Shown: piece by piece, positions 34,410 to 45,745 of the stretch
How the letters are laid out: each line of letters opens with the position of its first letter
How positions within the stretch are numbered: the stretch's first letter is position 1
NCBI GenBank assembly: GCA_008638375.1
Contig: CM018036.1
Coordinates: 1,462,001-1,526,000 of the forward strand
Origin: Nyssa sinensis
Taxonomy: Eukaryota > Streptophyta > Magnoliopsida > Cornales > Nyssaceae
Length of the DNA stretch: 64,000 nucleotides
Direction of reading: 5' to 3'
The notes under the pieces: generated by a model
What the model saw: only the letters and a program-made list of their open reading frames with translations
What the model was told of the DNA's origin: nothing
Databases searched by the model: none
Position numbers and translations under genes: made by a program

Positions 34410-34856
34410 TTATGGAGTGTAGAAGGAAAGTCCACACTTGCATTTCCAACCCTCAGGCTCATAATTTGCATATTGGACACCAACATGGCTGGTGGTGGTA
34501 GGCACCTGAATGGCTTGGCATGGAATGCATTCAAAACACTTGTGCTCACAGCTTGGTGGGCTTGACCCTATTTTGTTCACTGCCCCTTTATTAGATGCTT
34601 CTCCATTCGTTTCTCCCATTCCTGACATGCCTTTATACCCCTTCAAAGTTCAAACACAACATCATTTTTATGAATACATTAATTGATGACTTACAGAAAG
34701 TAATGAAATTCCTCATTTCTTACTAAAAAAAAGAGAAGAAAATAACTGTGAGAGAGAGAGAGAGACCTTTTTTGAGCTCAAGATAACTTGCAAAGACTCT
34801 GGGCTTTGGGCTGTGCCTGATCAAGCATGCAAGGTTAGTGCAGCATTTTAAGAGCT

Positions 34857-34921
<65 letters not shown>

Positions 34922-35474
34922 AAAAATATGTGGAGAAAAGGGTTTGGGGAAAAGATAATTGAAGGCTTTTCTATTTCTTTTTTGTATTTTTGGAATTTTA
35001 ACTAAATGATGGAATTCAGAACAATAGTACAGTTGGTGAAACACAGGGAAAAGTTAAACAAAGAAGCTTTTCATTGAATAAGGATATGAATAGCTGTGTA
35101 GGAGAAGCAATTCATAGGTAAAGATTTCCAACAACTGGATTGCTGTAAAAATTGATCCCACAGAAGGTCAAGAATCACAGGAAATGTAAATTTTATTTAT
35201 TTTAGAAGGCAAATATTGGTTGCAAAGAGATGAATAAGCTGAGTTCAGAAGCTAAAATCAGATTTACAAAAGAAGAAAGAGAAGATTTATTTGCAAATGA
35301 TTGAAAAAAAAGCAGGGTTAATCTATAAAAGGAATAGAAATAACAGTAGGCTAATAGCTAACCTGGTTGATGAACTCCATCATCATCATTTGGTGCCATA
35401 GGCCTGCTTGTAACACATACCCAACTAACAATCTGCAACACTACTACTACAAAACAACAGAATCTTCCCTTCAT
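34410..35474 (-). CDS. EPIDERMAL PATTERNING FACTOR-like secreted peptide (EPFL1-3-like)
   Basis: Precursor of a secreted Cys-rich signalling peptide of the EPF/EPFL family, whose members are perceived by ERECTA-family receptor kinases and shape epidermis, organ and shoot growth. Three coding exons: 35474-35363, 34810-34767 (44 nt) and 34640-34410. Phases are 1 then 0 and all sites are GT-AG, giving 128 residues. Exon 1 encodes a signal peptide (MKGRFCCFVVVVLQIVSW then a polar stretch). The mature region at the C-terminus starts GSSPPSC and contains AIQVPTTTSH, YEPEGWKCKCG and the ending FYTP; its six cysteines match the family core. The long loop and AIQVPT motif place it with the EPFL1/2/3 group and not with EPF1/2 or stomagen; the exact member is uncertain. 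The 44-nt exon is inferred because joining exon 1 directly to the last exon breaks the frame. Compound microsatellites sit in intron 1 and just upstream of the start. Confidence 0.88.
34857..34919. repeat. compound (TG)n(AG)n microsatellite in EPFL intron 1
   Basis: About 12 TG units followed directly by about 20 AG units. On the transcript strand it is (CT)n(CA)n, ending about 46 bases upstream of the 44-nt exon. Confidence 0.95.
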
Positions 35475-35515
35475 TTTTTCACAAGCTCAAATGATGATGG
35501 TGATTATGATGGCAA

Positions 35516-35582
<67 letters not shown>
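35516..35582. repeat. compound (TG)n(AG)n microsatellite upstream of the EPFL start codon
   Basis: About 8 TG units followed by about 25 AG units, starting 42 bases upstream of the EPFL ATG. On the transcript strand it is a CT-rich leader or core promoter. Confidence 0.9.
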
Positions 35583-35585
<3 letters not shown>

Positions 35586-35639
35586 ATTGGATATCACTCA
35601 AATACAAGGAGGCCATGCATGACTGCTAGGATATAAGTA

Positions 35640-38600
35640 AGTGCTAAAATGCCTACAAAACAAACTCCCATTGCCCAAGAAGCAAGGCAGAACCTCCAAA
35701 ATTTTTTGGGTTTCCCTTAGTCCCTCTAAGTTGCATTGCTAGAGAGATCTTTACTTCACAAACAAGTGATTCCATTTTCTTCTAAAATATTATATAAAAT
35801 ATGTTTTTCTCATTTCACAACTCACTTGAAGACCATTATTTCTCTCTTTTCCCTTCATATTTCATTACCTTGCCCTTGAAACAAGCCACTGTGTGTGCCT
35901 CTGAAATCAATCTAAAAGGGTAGAATATGAGGTGGTCCTCGAGCCCAGAATCACAGCTCCCTATTTGGGTCTGAAAAACCTATAACCACTGTAAGTCACT
36001 GTTGTATGGAAGAAATCTTAGGTCATGCCTAGACTGCAGAGCCTCTCTTTTTCCTCTGAGTTTTTATTCCTACAAGTAGAAGGAAAAAGAAAATCCAGTG
36101 GCAGAGACCCAATTTTATATTTTTTAAAAAACTATTACTTATAAAAACATTTAATATTTAATATACAGCATCAAAGGTCCAGTGCCAGAAATGAGAGATT
36201 CAGTAAAGGGAGGAGATTAAATGAGTTAGTTAATAACAAGTTAATGTAACAGGTGATAGAGTCAACTCCATTCAGGCTGGTGCGCCAGGAACCGAAAGGC
36301 TGGTTTACCTTCATTCAATCTGGGCCGTCCATCTGGACCACTGTTTTTCTGCTATGATCTGGCATCTTATGTCAAAAGGGCAATGCGAATAATCTAGAAA
36401 TTAGTGATAAAGTAGTTTGAATGAATGAAAATTCCATCTTGCAATCATTCAATGGTTAATTTGATTTATTCAAGCTCAATAGTGTTGTCCATGTCAATTT
36501 ATGTCTTTCTCTTACCACAAGCACCTACTTTTTATTTCTTTTTTAAATGAATTGGTAAAAGTCAAGTATTTAAATGCATGTTTAGAAAAGCGGGTAGTGG
36601 ATGGAATTTCATGTCCAACCCTCGATTCTCTTCCGTTCCAAATATTTTCTTACAAAATGCCATCTCCCCATGATTCTTCTCCCCTGTTCCCCCAAACAAA
36701 CCGTATGTACAATAGGAGCTAATTATTAGGTAATATATACTTGTATGGTGTGAAGTGTGAAGCAAACCCCAGAGAAAAGCTAGGAAAAAATGGAAATCTG
36801 ATTGCACCATTCAATGCCCTCTCTGTCACTAGCTAGTAAGATAAGGTCCCAGGTAAGAGGCACTGACTTACAGTAATGATGACCAATTTGGTATGTGTAT
36901 TGGGAAATTTTTTACTAAAATGAGCAACAATGGTGGGTTAAGGGGTGTTATACAAGAAGATTAGTCAAAAAGCATCATACAGTATAGCAGGCAAAGGTAG
37001 AGGCACCTCAAATGTCTTTCAAGCTGGTCTCCAGCTAATACCACTGGGAATTCCTCACTGATGTCTCTGACTTGAGTGATTTGATCATTCACCCGTACTG
37101 TACTGTACTACACCCTTCATCTCCCTTCCAGTCTTCCACCTATAGAGAGAGAGAGAGAGAGAGGGAGGACTGCTCCATTTGTAAGGAGCAAGGACAGATT
37201 ATTCTCTTTGACATTTTGGATATACAGAGGTCTTTCCCTCAGACACCACTATGTCCATGGCTCCATGCACAATACAATAAAATGGCTGACTCTAGTTTAA
37301 GATATACAATCAGAATTTAAGTGTATCTTTCATATATATATATATATATAGATATATAGATATATAGCTTCAAATCAAGGTAGCAGGTTCAAGTCTTTCT
37401 AGTGCTCTGTTTTTTATTTCTTTCCCCATGTGTTTTTATTCTACCTTCTTTTGTCGTTGCTTGTACTCCCATGTCTTTTTTTTTTTTTCATTTTCCATTA
37501 CATATTTTATCAAAGCTAGCAAATCTTCTTTTAGTTTGAGTTGTGTAACCAGTACTTAGAATGATTCCATGTGGTTATGAAATTGGAACACTGATAATGA
37601 ACATTGACAACAGTCGATTCGCCTTCATTATTTTCTCTGCAAAATTTATATTCTATGATTTACAAATTAAAATATTTTCCATTGATGAATATTATGCTGT
37701 ATTTCATAGGAAATCAAAGAAATTCCAAATATGTGCTGCAAAGAAGAATTCCTCTCTTGATAATTGCAAAACAAATTGGATTCGGAGATGAAGCCTCAAA
37801 AAGTAGTAAAAATCATACTTGGACAACTACACTCAACTCTCATATTGTATTTGACAATTACAAAAATCTCTCTATAATTTATAATTTATGATATCATACT
37901 AACTTTTCTTGTCAAAATTCTTGAAAGACGAACGTTAACAAAAATCATAAATTTATTATTTTATAATTACATTGACCATCTTATAATGTCTAATACTTGC
38001 AAAGATCTTCTTTATAAAATTTAAGAAGAGAGGCAAGATCAGTGTAATATACAATAATATTTTACTCATATAAAAAAATTTAATTAAAACCCTAACACTT
38101 CAAAGACAAATTTTGTATGAAAAGGGAATCTGTATATTGTTGTCAGTATAATTTCAAATAACACAGAGTATGTCTTTCTTTGTAATTGTTAAGTTACTCA
38201 GGAGAGGTTAGTATAATTATTCCTAACCTAAGGTCTTTGCATGGATACAACAAAATCCAGATTTTGGTTATCCGGGAATGCATCTTCTGTTCACTTGCCA
38301 TCTCCCTTCGTCTTTCCAAATGCATATGAAACAGTTCATTGCTTCTGCATATTCTCAGATTGGATTGCTTGCTCTGCCAAGGCATTTTCCAAACTTACCT
38401 ACATATGTATGGCTGGCTTTCAGCATACTATTTACCTGTTTATGAAAAAAGCATTCAAATCTACACGACCTTCTAAATGCATTGCCATACATTGGCTGCT
38501 AAAATGAGATTCATTCCCTGGCAAAAGCTCCAGGTTAGATCAACCACCCTTTCAGCAAGATTCACCATAAAGTTTGTGTTTTTCCACATGTTGCAGGTGA

Positions 38601-39800
38601 AAGAATGATTAATTGCCTAAACTATCCCATGCTCCTTCACACAAAATTATTAATCCAAGCTCCTGTGCTTGGTCCTATAGAGTCCCCAGAGAATTATGAC
38701 AATCTGACTCTTAATTAATACCACTTAAATTACTTCTCACTACCACACTTTGTCATGCACCTGAGAAGAACTGAATAAAACCTGCATCCTGTTCATTTAG
38801 CTAGCTATCATCCCGCCTGTAAACTATAGTTCAAGCGAGGCAAGAATGTAAATTCTACCGATATATAGGCAAATTATGTGGTGTTTCATGTTATGACATG
38901 TTTGGACACCTTTAGATATCAAAGAAGTCCATTTTGTTTCCAATAGCAACTAAAAAGAAACATTATGTCCTCCAAGTTGAAGACATTATAGGAAAATTGT
39001 GCGCTCGTAAAAGATGATAGCAAAGAAACTGAAAGAACACTCATGGAATCTTAAGCTGTTAACATATAAACCAAGTGTTAAGAGAAAAATGACTCATCAC
39101 TAGAAACACAGTAGACTCAGACTGAGTTAAATGCTATGTAAACCAAAATAGATACTCAATATCTATTAAATGTCAAGATGCCATAGACGCTATCCAGGTT
39201 CTGGATTAGGGCTGAGGATCAGCACCAGGAAGAAATCAAATTAAAAAATTTGCATAACCAATGACCTTTACTGGCTTATGCATTTCATCAGCAATAAATT
39301 AATATAGGTTTCAGAAACTAACAAGCTTCAAGTTATTACTCAGATAAATTAATTTCAAATGTAATGAATATGATAACTGGTAAAATAACTGAACTGAAAA
39401 TGTAAACTAGCACAAATTCACGGCAATGTTTCCAACTAAGGATAACCTAGTTGAAACTTTCCTCCTTGGGGTCGTTACTAAAGCAAAACCCACAATGTTA
39501 ACTGAAAATTTGGAAAGACCAAAATAGTCCCATTTGTTCAAAAATAAAATAAATTCCATTCAGAATCTCCTTCCCCAAAGAGAGTGGGGTTATGGAGCCT
39601 AAACTCAAAATCTCAATTCTAGAGAGAGGGTGTGCAGAAGAAAGAGAGGTGAAAGGTTGTTATGGTTCACCCACTGTTGTTACCAGCACTTCTTTGATTC
39701 ATTTGAAAAGAAGGAACACAGATTGAATACAATGAGTTTTATACACACATGCACACACACACACCCACATTCCATATATATATATATATCCATCTTTCCA
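35640..39800. other. intergenic region upstream of the EPFL gene
   Basis: No gene is supported. It contains a (GA)n tract near 37144-37163, an AT/GATATA tract near 37332-37365 and a family A repeat copy at 37840-38220. Open frames near 37561-37891 and 38194-38507 exist on both strands but have no splice-supported extension and no recognisable domain. The part next to 35600 is probably EPFL promoter. Confidence 0.45.
37840..38220 (+). repeat. AT-rich dispersed repeat family A, copy 3
   Basis: Shows the same ordered blocks as 20990-21420: TTGACAATTACAAAAATC, a central AAATTCTTGAAAGACGAACG segment, then GTGTAATATACAATAATATT and TACTCATATAAAAAAATT. Confidence 0.5.
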
Positions 39801-39830
39801 GATTCACACATATTTCTAGATTCATACTCT

Positions 39831-40127
39831 TGATAGGCCTAGCCCATTCAACTCCTTAAAACCCAGGTGTTAAGGAGAGGAGAACTAAAGCCTTATAGAC
39901 TGCACAGAAGGGCGACAAATGGGCGATGTGGGACATTTCAACACACCCCCTTGACCACAGTAGTCGGACACTTGGCACGCTGGAAGACTAGTACAATCTG
40001 GCTCTGATACTACTTGACAGGCCCAGCCAATTCAACTCCTTAAAACCCAAGTGTTATGAAGAGGGGAACTAAAACCTTATAAACTGGACAGAAGGGCGAC
40101 AAATGGGCGATGTGAGACATTTCAACA
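39831..40127 (-). mobile_element. TRIM (miniature LTR retroelement), minus strand
   Basis: Two direct repeats of exactly 113 bp (39831-39943 and 40015-40127), differing at about 11 positions, enclose only 71 bp. Each repeat starts TGTTGAAATGT on the minus strand and ends in CA, like an LTR. Next to the 5' LTR lies TAGTATCAGAGCC (40012-40000), a near match to the initiator tRNA-Met primer-binding site TGGTATCAGAGC used by plant LTR elements. Next to the 3' LTR is a purine-rich GGTCAAGGGGGTG, a polypurine tract. There is no coding capacity, so it would be mobilised in trans. CATAC occurs at 39823-39827 and 40128-40132 as a possible target duplication, offset by 3 bp on one side. Confidence 0.85.
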
Positions 40128-40904
40128 CATACAAATATCCACATATGGTGTGTGTATCTATCTCTCTTCCTACTGCAATCGTGCCCCACCTTTCCTTTCT
40201 TTTTATTCAGTTCATTAAGGTAAAACAGGAACGATCTGGGTGGAAAATGACTCGTTCCACTAAACAGCACATATTTAGTGCATCAATGGCATGTATACAG
40301 TATACTATCATCTATTGGGAAGGAAAAACTAACAATTTCACTTAAGTCACAACCCTAGGGATTCAAGTGTTGGCTTTTAAACCACAGGGTTACGTGTCAC
40401 AGGGGTTAACCATGGGGTTATGTATAATTTCCCCAATGCTAAAATAGTCATGTTGCTAAATGGGTGATTGCCTTGACAGAGTTTGGAAACTGACTTGCCT
40501 TAGTGTCAATAACATCCAATGTTTAACTCTATGTATAAGCAATAGAAATAATAGATCTCATGATGACTGTGATAGATTACAAAACGTTTATTTGATAGAA
40601 CTAATAAAACAAAGGAAACAATTCAGCACCATGAAAGGAAAAAAAGTCATGTCTAAAAGAGTAAAAAATGAAGAATGAAACACATTAAATATTTCATTTC
40701 ATCACAAAAGTTATGCAGCACCAAACTTACATAAAAGAGCAAGAAAGAATCAGCAGAGTTCATCATTAACATCTCCAATATAATCAATCCCAAGGAGAAG
40801 GAAAAAGAAAATAAAAGAAAGAAAACGAGCTCTCCCTAACCTTCTTATAATAAACCCTCAACCCAATTTCTTACTTCAAGGGCGATTTATGACTGACTGT
40901 CCAA

Positions 40905-41987
40905 TTATTTCTTAGGGTGAATTGCTTCAATCACGGCCTCTATCTCTTCCTTCACTCGCTCAAACACATTTGGGCCTTTAACTTCATCTATTGGGGTGTT
41001 CTCATCAATGTCATCACTTGTTCCATGGGTTTCCTTGTGATGTTGAGGTGATTTATCAGTGTGAATGACTTGCCTCAATCTCTTCCTCAGCTCTTTCAAA
41101 TAAATTTGGTGCTTTTACATCTTTCTCTTCTATATGCAACAGAAATTGGACAAATATCAAAACTCAAAAGGACTTAAATTTTTTTGTAAACCTTCATCAT
41201 ATAGGTAAACCACTAAACAATCTCAAAGAAATTATAATGGGGACAAAACCCATGAATTATCAAAGAAGGGAAAACAGAATTGTCTTTTGAACATATCTTA
41301 GGGCATCTCCAGCAGTGAACCAAACTCGGACTCAAATTTAAATTTGAGTCAAAATCTTCTAACAAAAAAAAAAAAGCCTCTCCAGCACTAGACTCAAACC
41401 CATATCAAATCCATTTTTACTCAAACTTAAATCCAAATCTGCAAAATACTGTTCCATGGACTCAAAATTACAATGGTTATAATACTATTCATGAATTGCT
41501 GGAGAGTATCAAACTCAAATGAGGCTTTTACTCAAATTTGGTAAAAAATTGAGTTACTGCTGGAGATGGCCAGTTCTTAATGAAGAGTACAACATGTAAG
41601 TATCACTTTTTTTTTTTTGTTTTTTCGGCAGAATTGACATTAATATAAAAAAGACACAATCTTTGCCAATTAAATAACAAGCACTAGCAGTAAATGGGAA
41701 TTACCCAGAAGGGATTGATCTTGCGGAAGAACACAGAATTTTATTTTTCAGGGTTGAAAAAGATAAAATTGTTTACAGAATCAACCATAACAAAGAAGCA
41801 ATCAATAAAAACACCAGATTAAATAAAAATGATAAACATAAAATAATAATCACGGAGAATTAACTCTCTCTTTTGGGGATAAATAAGAGGAATCGTTAGA
41901 GAAGACGAGGGTGAACCTCTGACATATGAGGAAGGAACTGAACGTACCTGAACCGGAGTTTGATGGCTTGGGTTTCGCCTCTGCCAT
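40905..41987 (-). pseudogene. small two-exon gene of unrecognised family, apparently frameshifted
   Basis: Exon 1 (41987-41948) starts MAEAKPKPSNSGS, and GT-AG splicing to 41129 continues EEKDVKAPNLFERAEEEIEA. The frame then reads SHSH and stops at 41058-41056, giving 37 residues. Shifting by one base just after EIEA restores an open frame to 40905 that reads VIHTDKSPQHHKETHGTSDD and ends EEIEAVIEAIHPKK. The two halves share an internal repeat, K-x-PN-x-FER-x-x-EEIEAVI, which shows the second frame is authentic coding sequence. One extra A in GAGGCAAGTC explains the break. The protein would be small, acidic/basic-rich, soluble and probably disordered; I do not recognise its family or function. 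Alternatives: a sequencing or assembly error, or a genuinely truncated product. A MITE sits in the intron. Confidence 0.7.
41301..41571. mobile_element. MITE (hAT-like non-autonomous DNA transposon) in an intron
   Basis: The element has terminal inverted repeats: GGGCATCTCCAGCAGT on the left and ACTGCTGGAGATGGCC on the right (15 of 16 complementary). Between them is 240 bp of AT-rich, partly self-complementary sequence with no open frame. The flanking octamers ATATCTTA (41293-41300) and AGTTCTTA (41572-41579) agree at 6 of 8 positions, as expected for a decayed 8-bp hAT-type target duplication. It lies in the intron of the small gene at 40905-41987. Confidence 0.75.
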
Positions 41988-42211
41988 TGGAGTTCTCCTG
42001 TGATAAATTTAATGGGTATGACTTCTAACTCAATTATTCTCCGGTGGAATGGAAAGTTTGGTGCTTTGCTAGACCTAATACGCCTTCCGATACCTTCGTT
42101 CCTTCGTATTTTTCAAGTTGTCTATTTTATTTATTTTTATTTTTTGGCATTTCAAGCGGAAATTTGACAAATCAATATTTCTAATTTTCTTTGAATTGAT
42201 CAGCCGATTAA

Positions 42212-42458
42212 CAACAGCATCTCAAGTATAGACTCTAATTTTTATTTAAATTTAAATTTATACAATTTTTTTTTTAAGTAATTATTCAAACTTAAATCTA
42301 AATAAAATTTTATTTAAATTCAAATTCAATCAATCAATGCATTTTTATTTATACATTCAAATTTAAATAATTATTGAAGAGTATAATACTTAAATTTAAT
42401 TTATTCAAATCTTAGCTTAAATTTGGATAAAAATATGAGTCACTAGAGCTGCTCTCAC
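42212..42458. mobile_element. second, more decayed copy of the same MITE family
   Basis: Internal phrases match the MITE at 41301-41571 in order: ATTCAAACTTAAATCTAAAT here against ACTCAAACTTAAATCCAAAT there, then ATTATTGAAGAGTATAATAC against ATTGCTGGAGAGTATCAAAC, then AAATTTGGATAAAAAT. The ends AGCATCTCAAGTATAGACTC and GAGTCACTAGAGCTGCTCTC are weak inverted repeats. It lies about 220 bp upstream of the small gene's start. Confidence 0.6.
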
Positions 42459-43054
42459 TTTTTTTTGAAGGAAGATCAATGAGTTTACTTGCATTTTCCT
42501 TTCGCGTAATTTTCTTTTACCCTTCTAATTTTTGATTGAGTATATATGAAACATGTTAACATTGGATGATTTTAAATTTGTATTTTTATTTATTTTAACT
42601 ACTTCATCTTTGCACTTTTCTTGGAAGAAGAAATGGGAAAGAAAGATGAGTCTAATACAAAAAAAAGAAGAGATTATTAATTGTTTGATTAAATATAAGA
42701 GAAGAAAAGGTAAAGGAATAGAGAGAGATGAAGAGATTTCTTGTTGATAATTGATTTAGTTTGATCTCTTTTTAAAAATGGATCAAGAAAAAAATTAAAA
42801 TAAATTAGTCGATTTAAGATGAGAAAGATTAATTTTTTTACTGACACGATTTTGATTCGAATTGTTGTACAAAACTTTTAATAATGTTAGCATTCAATTC
42901 CTTCCTCCTCTCAAATCATGATGTATGAAAATTAAGAAGAAAAAGAGGAAATGGGAAAGAGAAAACAAATGAAAAAACCCATTTGACTATTGAATTTTTG
43001 ACCTAAATAACAAGAAGTGTTTGGCCCCTTGACCTCCCCATTGGGCTACATACG

Positions 43055-43198
43055 TCTTTCATGTATTGCAACTCCCCTTTTGGGGGTGGAGAATGACATG
43101 GGACATGAGTTGCCCCACACTAGATTTGTTGCCGAATGACCAATCAGTCGCCAGCGGCTGAGCTTTTCATATATAAGGTGGAGTTAAATGCACTCCGG

Positions 43199-43236
<38 letters not shown>

Positions 43237-43377
43237 TTCATGTATTGCAACTCCCCTTTTGGGGGTGGAGAATGACATGGGACATGAGTTGCCCCACACT
43301 AGATTTGTTGCCGAATGACCAATCAGTCGCCAGCGGCTGAGCTTTTCATATATAAGGTGGAGTTAAATGCACTCCGG

Positions 43378-43424
<47 letters not shown>
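43055..43424. repeat. tandem duplication of a 179-bp unit ending in (AT)n
   Basis: TCTTTCATGTATTGCAACTC occurs at 43055 and again at 43234. The unique part of each copy (about 145 bp) looks identical, and each copy ends in an uninterrupted (TA)n tract of about 34-44 bases, longer in the second copy. The identity points to a recent event. Confidence 0.92.
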
Positions 43425-43425
<1 letters not shown>

Positions 43426-44707
43426 CTAAAGTAATGCTACTATAAGTTCGAACTCATATAACACATAACGTTTTAGTCATTGAATAATTTTCGAATTGAA
43501 TTTTTATTTATCTCCCTTACTTTATTCTTGGTTTTGAGACCATCCAATGATTAAAATATCCAATCATTAAAGAGATAAAGCCCAAATTATATTTGGAGAG
43601 AAAGAAATAAATTTACAGGATTCTCTCAATTTCTAACAACCCAACTACTATTCAATTATTAGAGATAAAATCCAAATCAATACAAAAAATATATAAATGC
43701 TGAATAAAACTCTAATAATAAAATTCTAACATAATTCAACAAGTTAAATAATGAAAATTTTGAAATAGAACTTTAATAACAGAGTTTACAAAAATTATAC
43801 ACTAGTCACTATTAAAAGAATTATTCACAACTTTTTTAATGTAAAAAATAGTAAAAATGTGATTAATTTAAAATATAAATTTAATAATAAAATTTTAAAA
43901 ATATATAAATTAGATATTACAAAAAGACTATTCACTTTTTTTTTTCCAAAAAAAATTAATTCAAACGAGATATACAATATAGGATAAAAATGTTACCAAT
44001 TTGTTATATGATGGGTAAAACAAGAAATGAGAGAGAAAGAGAATAAATGATTTGATGATCCGAAAGTATTTTAAAAAAATTGCAATATAAATGTTCAATT
44101 TTTCAATATGACTTTTTCTATTAAATATAATTGATTTAACTTGAGTTAATTTTTTTCCAAGCTTAATTTTTTATGGGTATTGTTTGTGCGGTTTAAATTT
44201 TTATAGGCATTGAATTTCTAATTATATAAAAAATCGGAACGACTAAAATCATTACTTCATTTGCTTAATGGTGGACGAGTATTGCTTAGTGGTTTTGGGA
44301 CAAAATATAAAATGTGTGGATTAAACAAAGATATCTTGATTGGTAACTCATGACTTATTTTAATAGACGGTCGTGACTTTTACTCTCAGTCTCTCTCACT
44401 AAGAAGTTATATAATTTATGTAATTTTGGTTTTTCAAAATTTAGAAATGAGAAATTCTTGTAGGTGAAATGATTCTATAAAACCTTTCATTGATAATATA
44501 AAGACTTGTTTGAATGAACAATGAAAGGGTATAAATTAGAAAAGTCTCTCCAATTAACCATAACGTTTATTTTGAACTTATTGTAATATTAAAAAGTATG
44601 AATCATAAAATGAACCAAATACTCAATTTATAAAAAAATTTATTTTAAACTTACAAATGTCCGTTTTGAAAATCGTTAAACTTAACAAACACATAGTGTA
44701 ATATATG

Positions 44708-44743
<36 letters not shown>

Positions 44744-45274
44744 AACACGTATACACGTATGAAAATAGTAACTTGACGGCTTGGGGGCAAAGCGGAAAAC
44801 AGGTGTGGACCGAGTAATAGGTTTTGCTGTTATCAACCACATTCCTGCTCCTAAATTAAGATTTCATTTTTTGAGTCAAGACATGAAAAACGATGTTCTG
44901 CATTCCGACGTATCGCGAATGCTACGCGCTTCACTCACGTTTTTCCTTACCCAGCCCGCACGCCTCTCCGCGGAAATCAACTACTACACAAACACAAAGG
45001 ATGTTCAATCTTCACAGTCAGACTCCATTTGCAAAAGCTCCAATTTGTTTTGGAGGCTCATACCACTAAAGAAAATTAGTAGTATTAAATAAAAAAATTT
45101 AAAAAAACAACACCAAAAAGGCTATGTACAATTACGGCTATGCACGTGAAGTATGTTCATTGCGTGGTAGGTATTTTAACTGTGTTTTCAATTACCCAAA
45201 TTGGGTTTGTTTTCCATTTTTATGTTCTCTTGCATTAATAAATTTATTTATTTATTATTAATATTATCAATTAA

Positions 45275-45570
45275 TATTATGTTTTGGAGATAATTATGTT
45301 AACTTCTCTTGCAATATTTAACAATTACAAGAACATTTTCTGTGATCCCTAATACTATACCGATTTTTTTCTGTTAAAATTGTCGGAAGACAGATATTAA
45401 TGAAAAACATGAATTTATCATTTTACTCTTAGGGTTAATTTCATTGACCGACCTCTCATGTGATATTTGATAACTTCATGGACCTTTCTTGTGATTTCTA
45501 AAAAAAATAGGAAATGTTAGTGTAATATATAATGATATTTTAGTCACATAAAATATTTGATTGCAACTTT
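45275..45570 (+). repeat. AT-rich dispersed repeat family A, copy 4
   Basis: Closest to the copy at 20990-21420. It shares a CTCATGTGATATTTGATAA block, the TCTAAAAAAAATAGGAAATG block and GTGTAATATATAATGATATT followed by TTTTAGTCACATAAAA. It directly abuts a SINE-like element. Confidence 0.6.
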
Positions 45571-45576
45571 AACATC

Positions 45577-45745
45577 TTTTTTTTTTTTATAATCAGGTAT
45601 TCGAGTCAGCTTGCGCGCACCTCGACTAATCTCGAAGTCTTGAAATTAACAACCAAGCAACCCTCTAATGACCTAAAAGTAGACTCAAATTTGAGATCTT
45701 AAATCTTAATCATCAAGTCTTTACCGCTCGACCAACTACTTAGAA
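45577..45745 (-). mobile_element. tRNA-derived SINE-like element, minus strand
   Basis: Read on the minus strand, the element begins with TTGGTCGAGCGGTAAAGAC, close to the A-box of tRNA-Leu/Ser. About 30 bases later comes a B-box-like CTCAAATTTGAGTC. The body ends GAGGTGCGCGCAAGCTGAC, then CTCGAATACC and an A-rich tail (the T run at 45577-45589). The GTGCGCGCAAGCTG end is one I recall as widespread in plant genomes. The target-site duplication was not resolved. Confidence 0.6.

Noticed and set aside
34723..35044. Ser/Leu and His/Thr repeat open frames near the EPFL gene
   Set aside because: They are translations of the (TG)n(AG)n microsatellite. Only the 44-nt stretch at 34767-34810 is supported as coding.
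37561..38507. Several overlapping open frames of 60-95 codons on both strands
   Set aside because: No domain, splice-supported extension or codon pattern was found, and part overlaps a dispersed repeat.
39831..40127. Cassandra-type element carrying a 5S rRNA segment
   Set aside because: The LTRs show no 5S-like internal promoter, so this is an ordinary TRIM.
43055..43424. CRISPR-like or satellite array
   Set aside because: There are only two copies of a long unit and the organism is a plant. A simple tandem duplication explains it.
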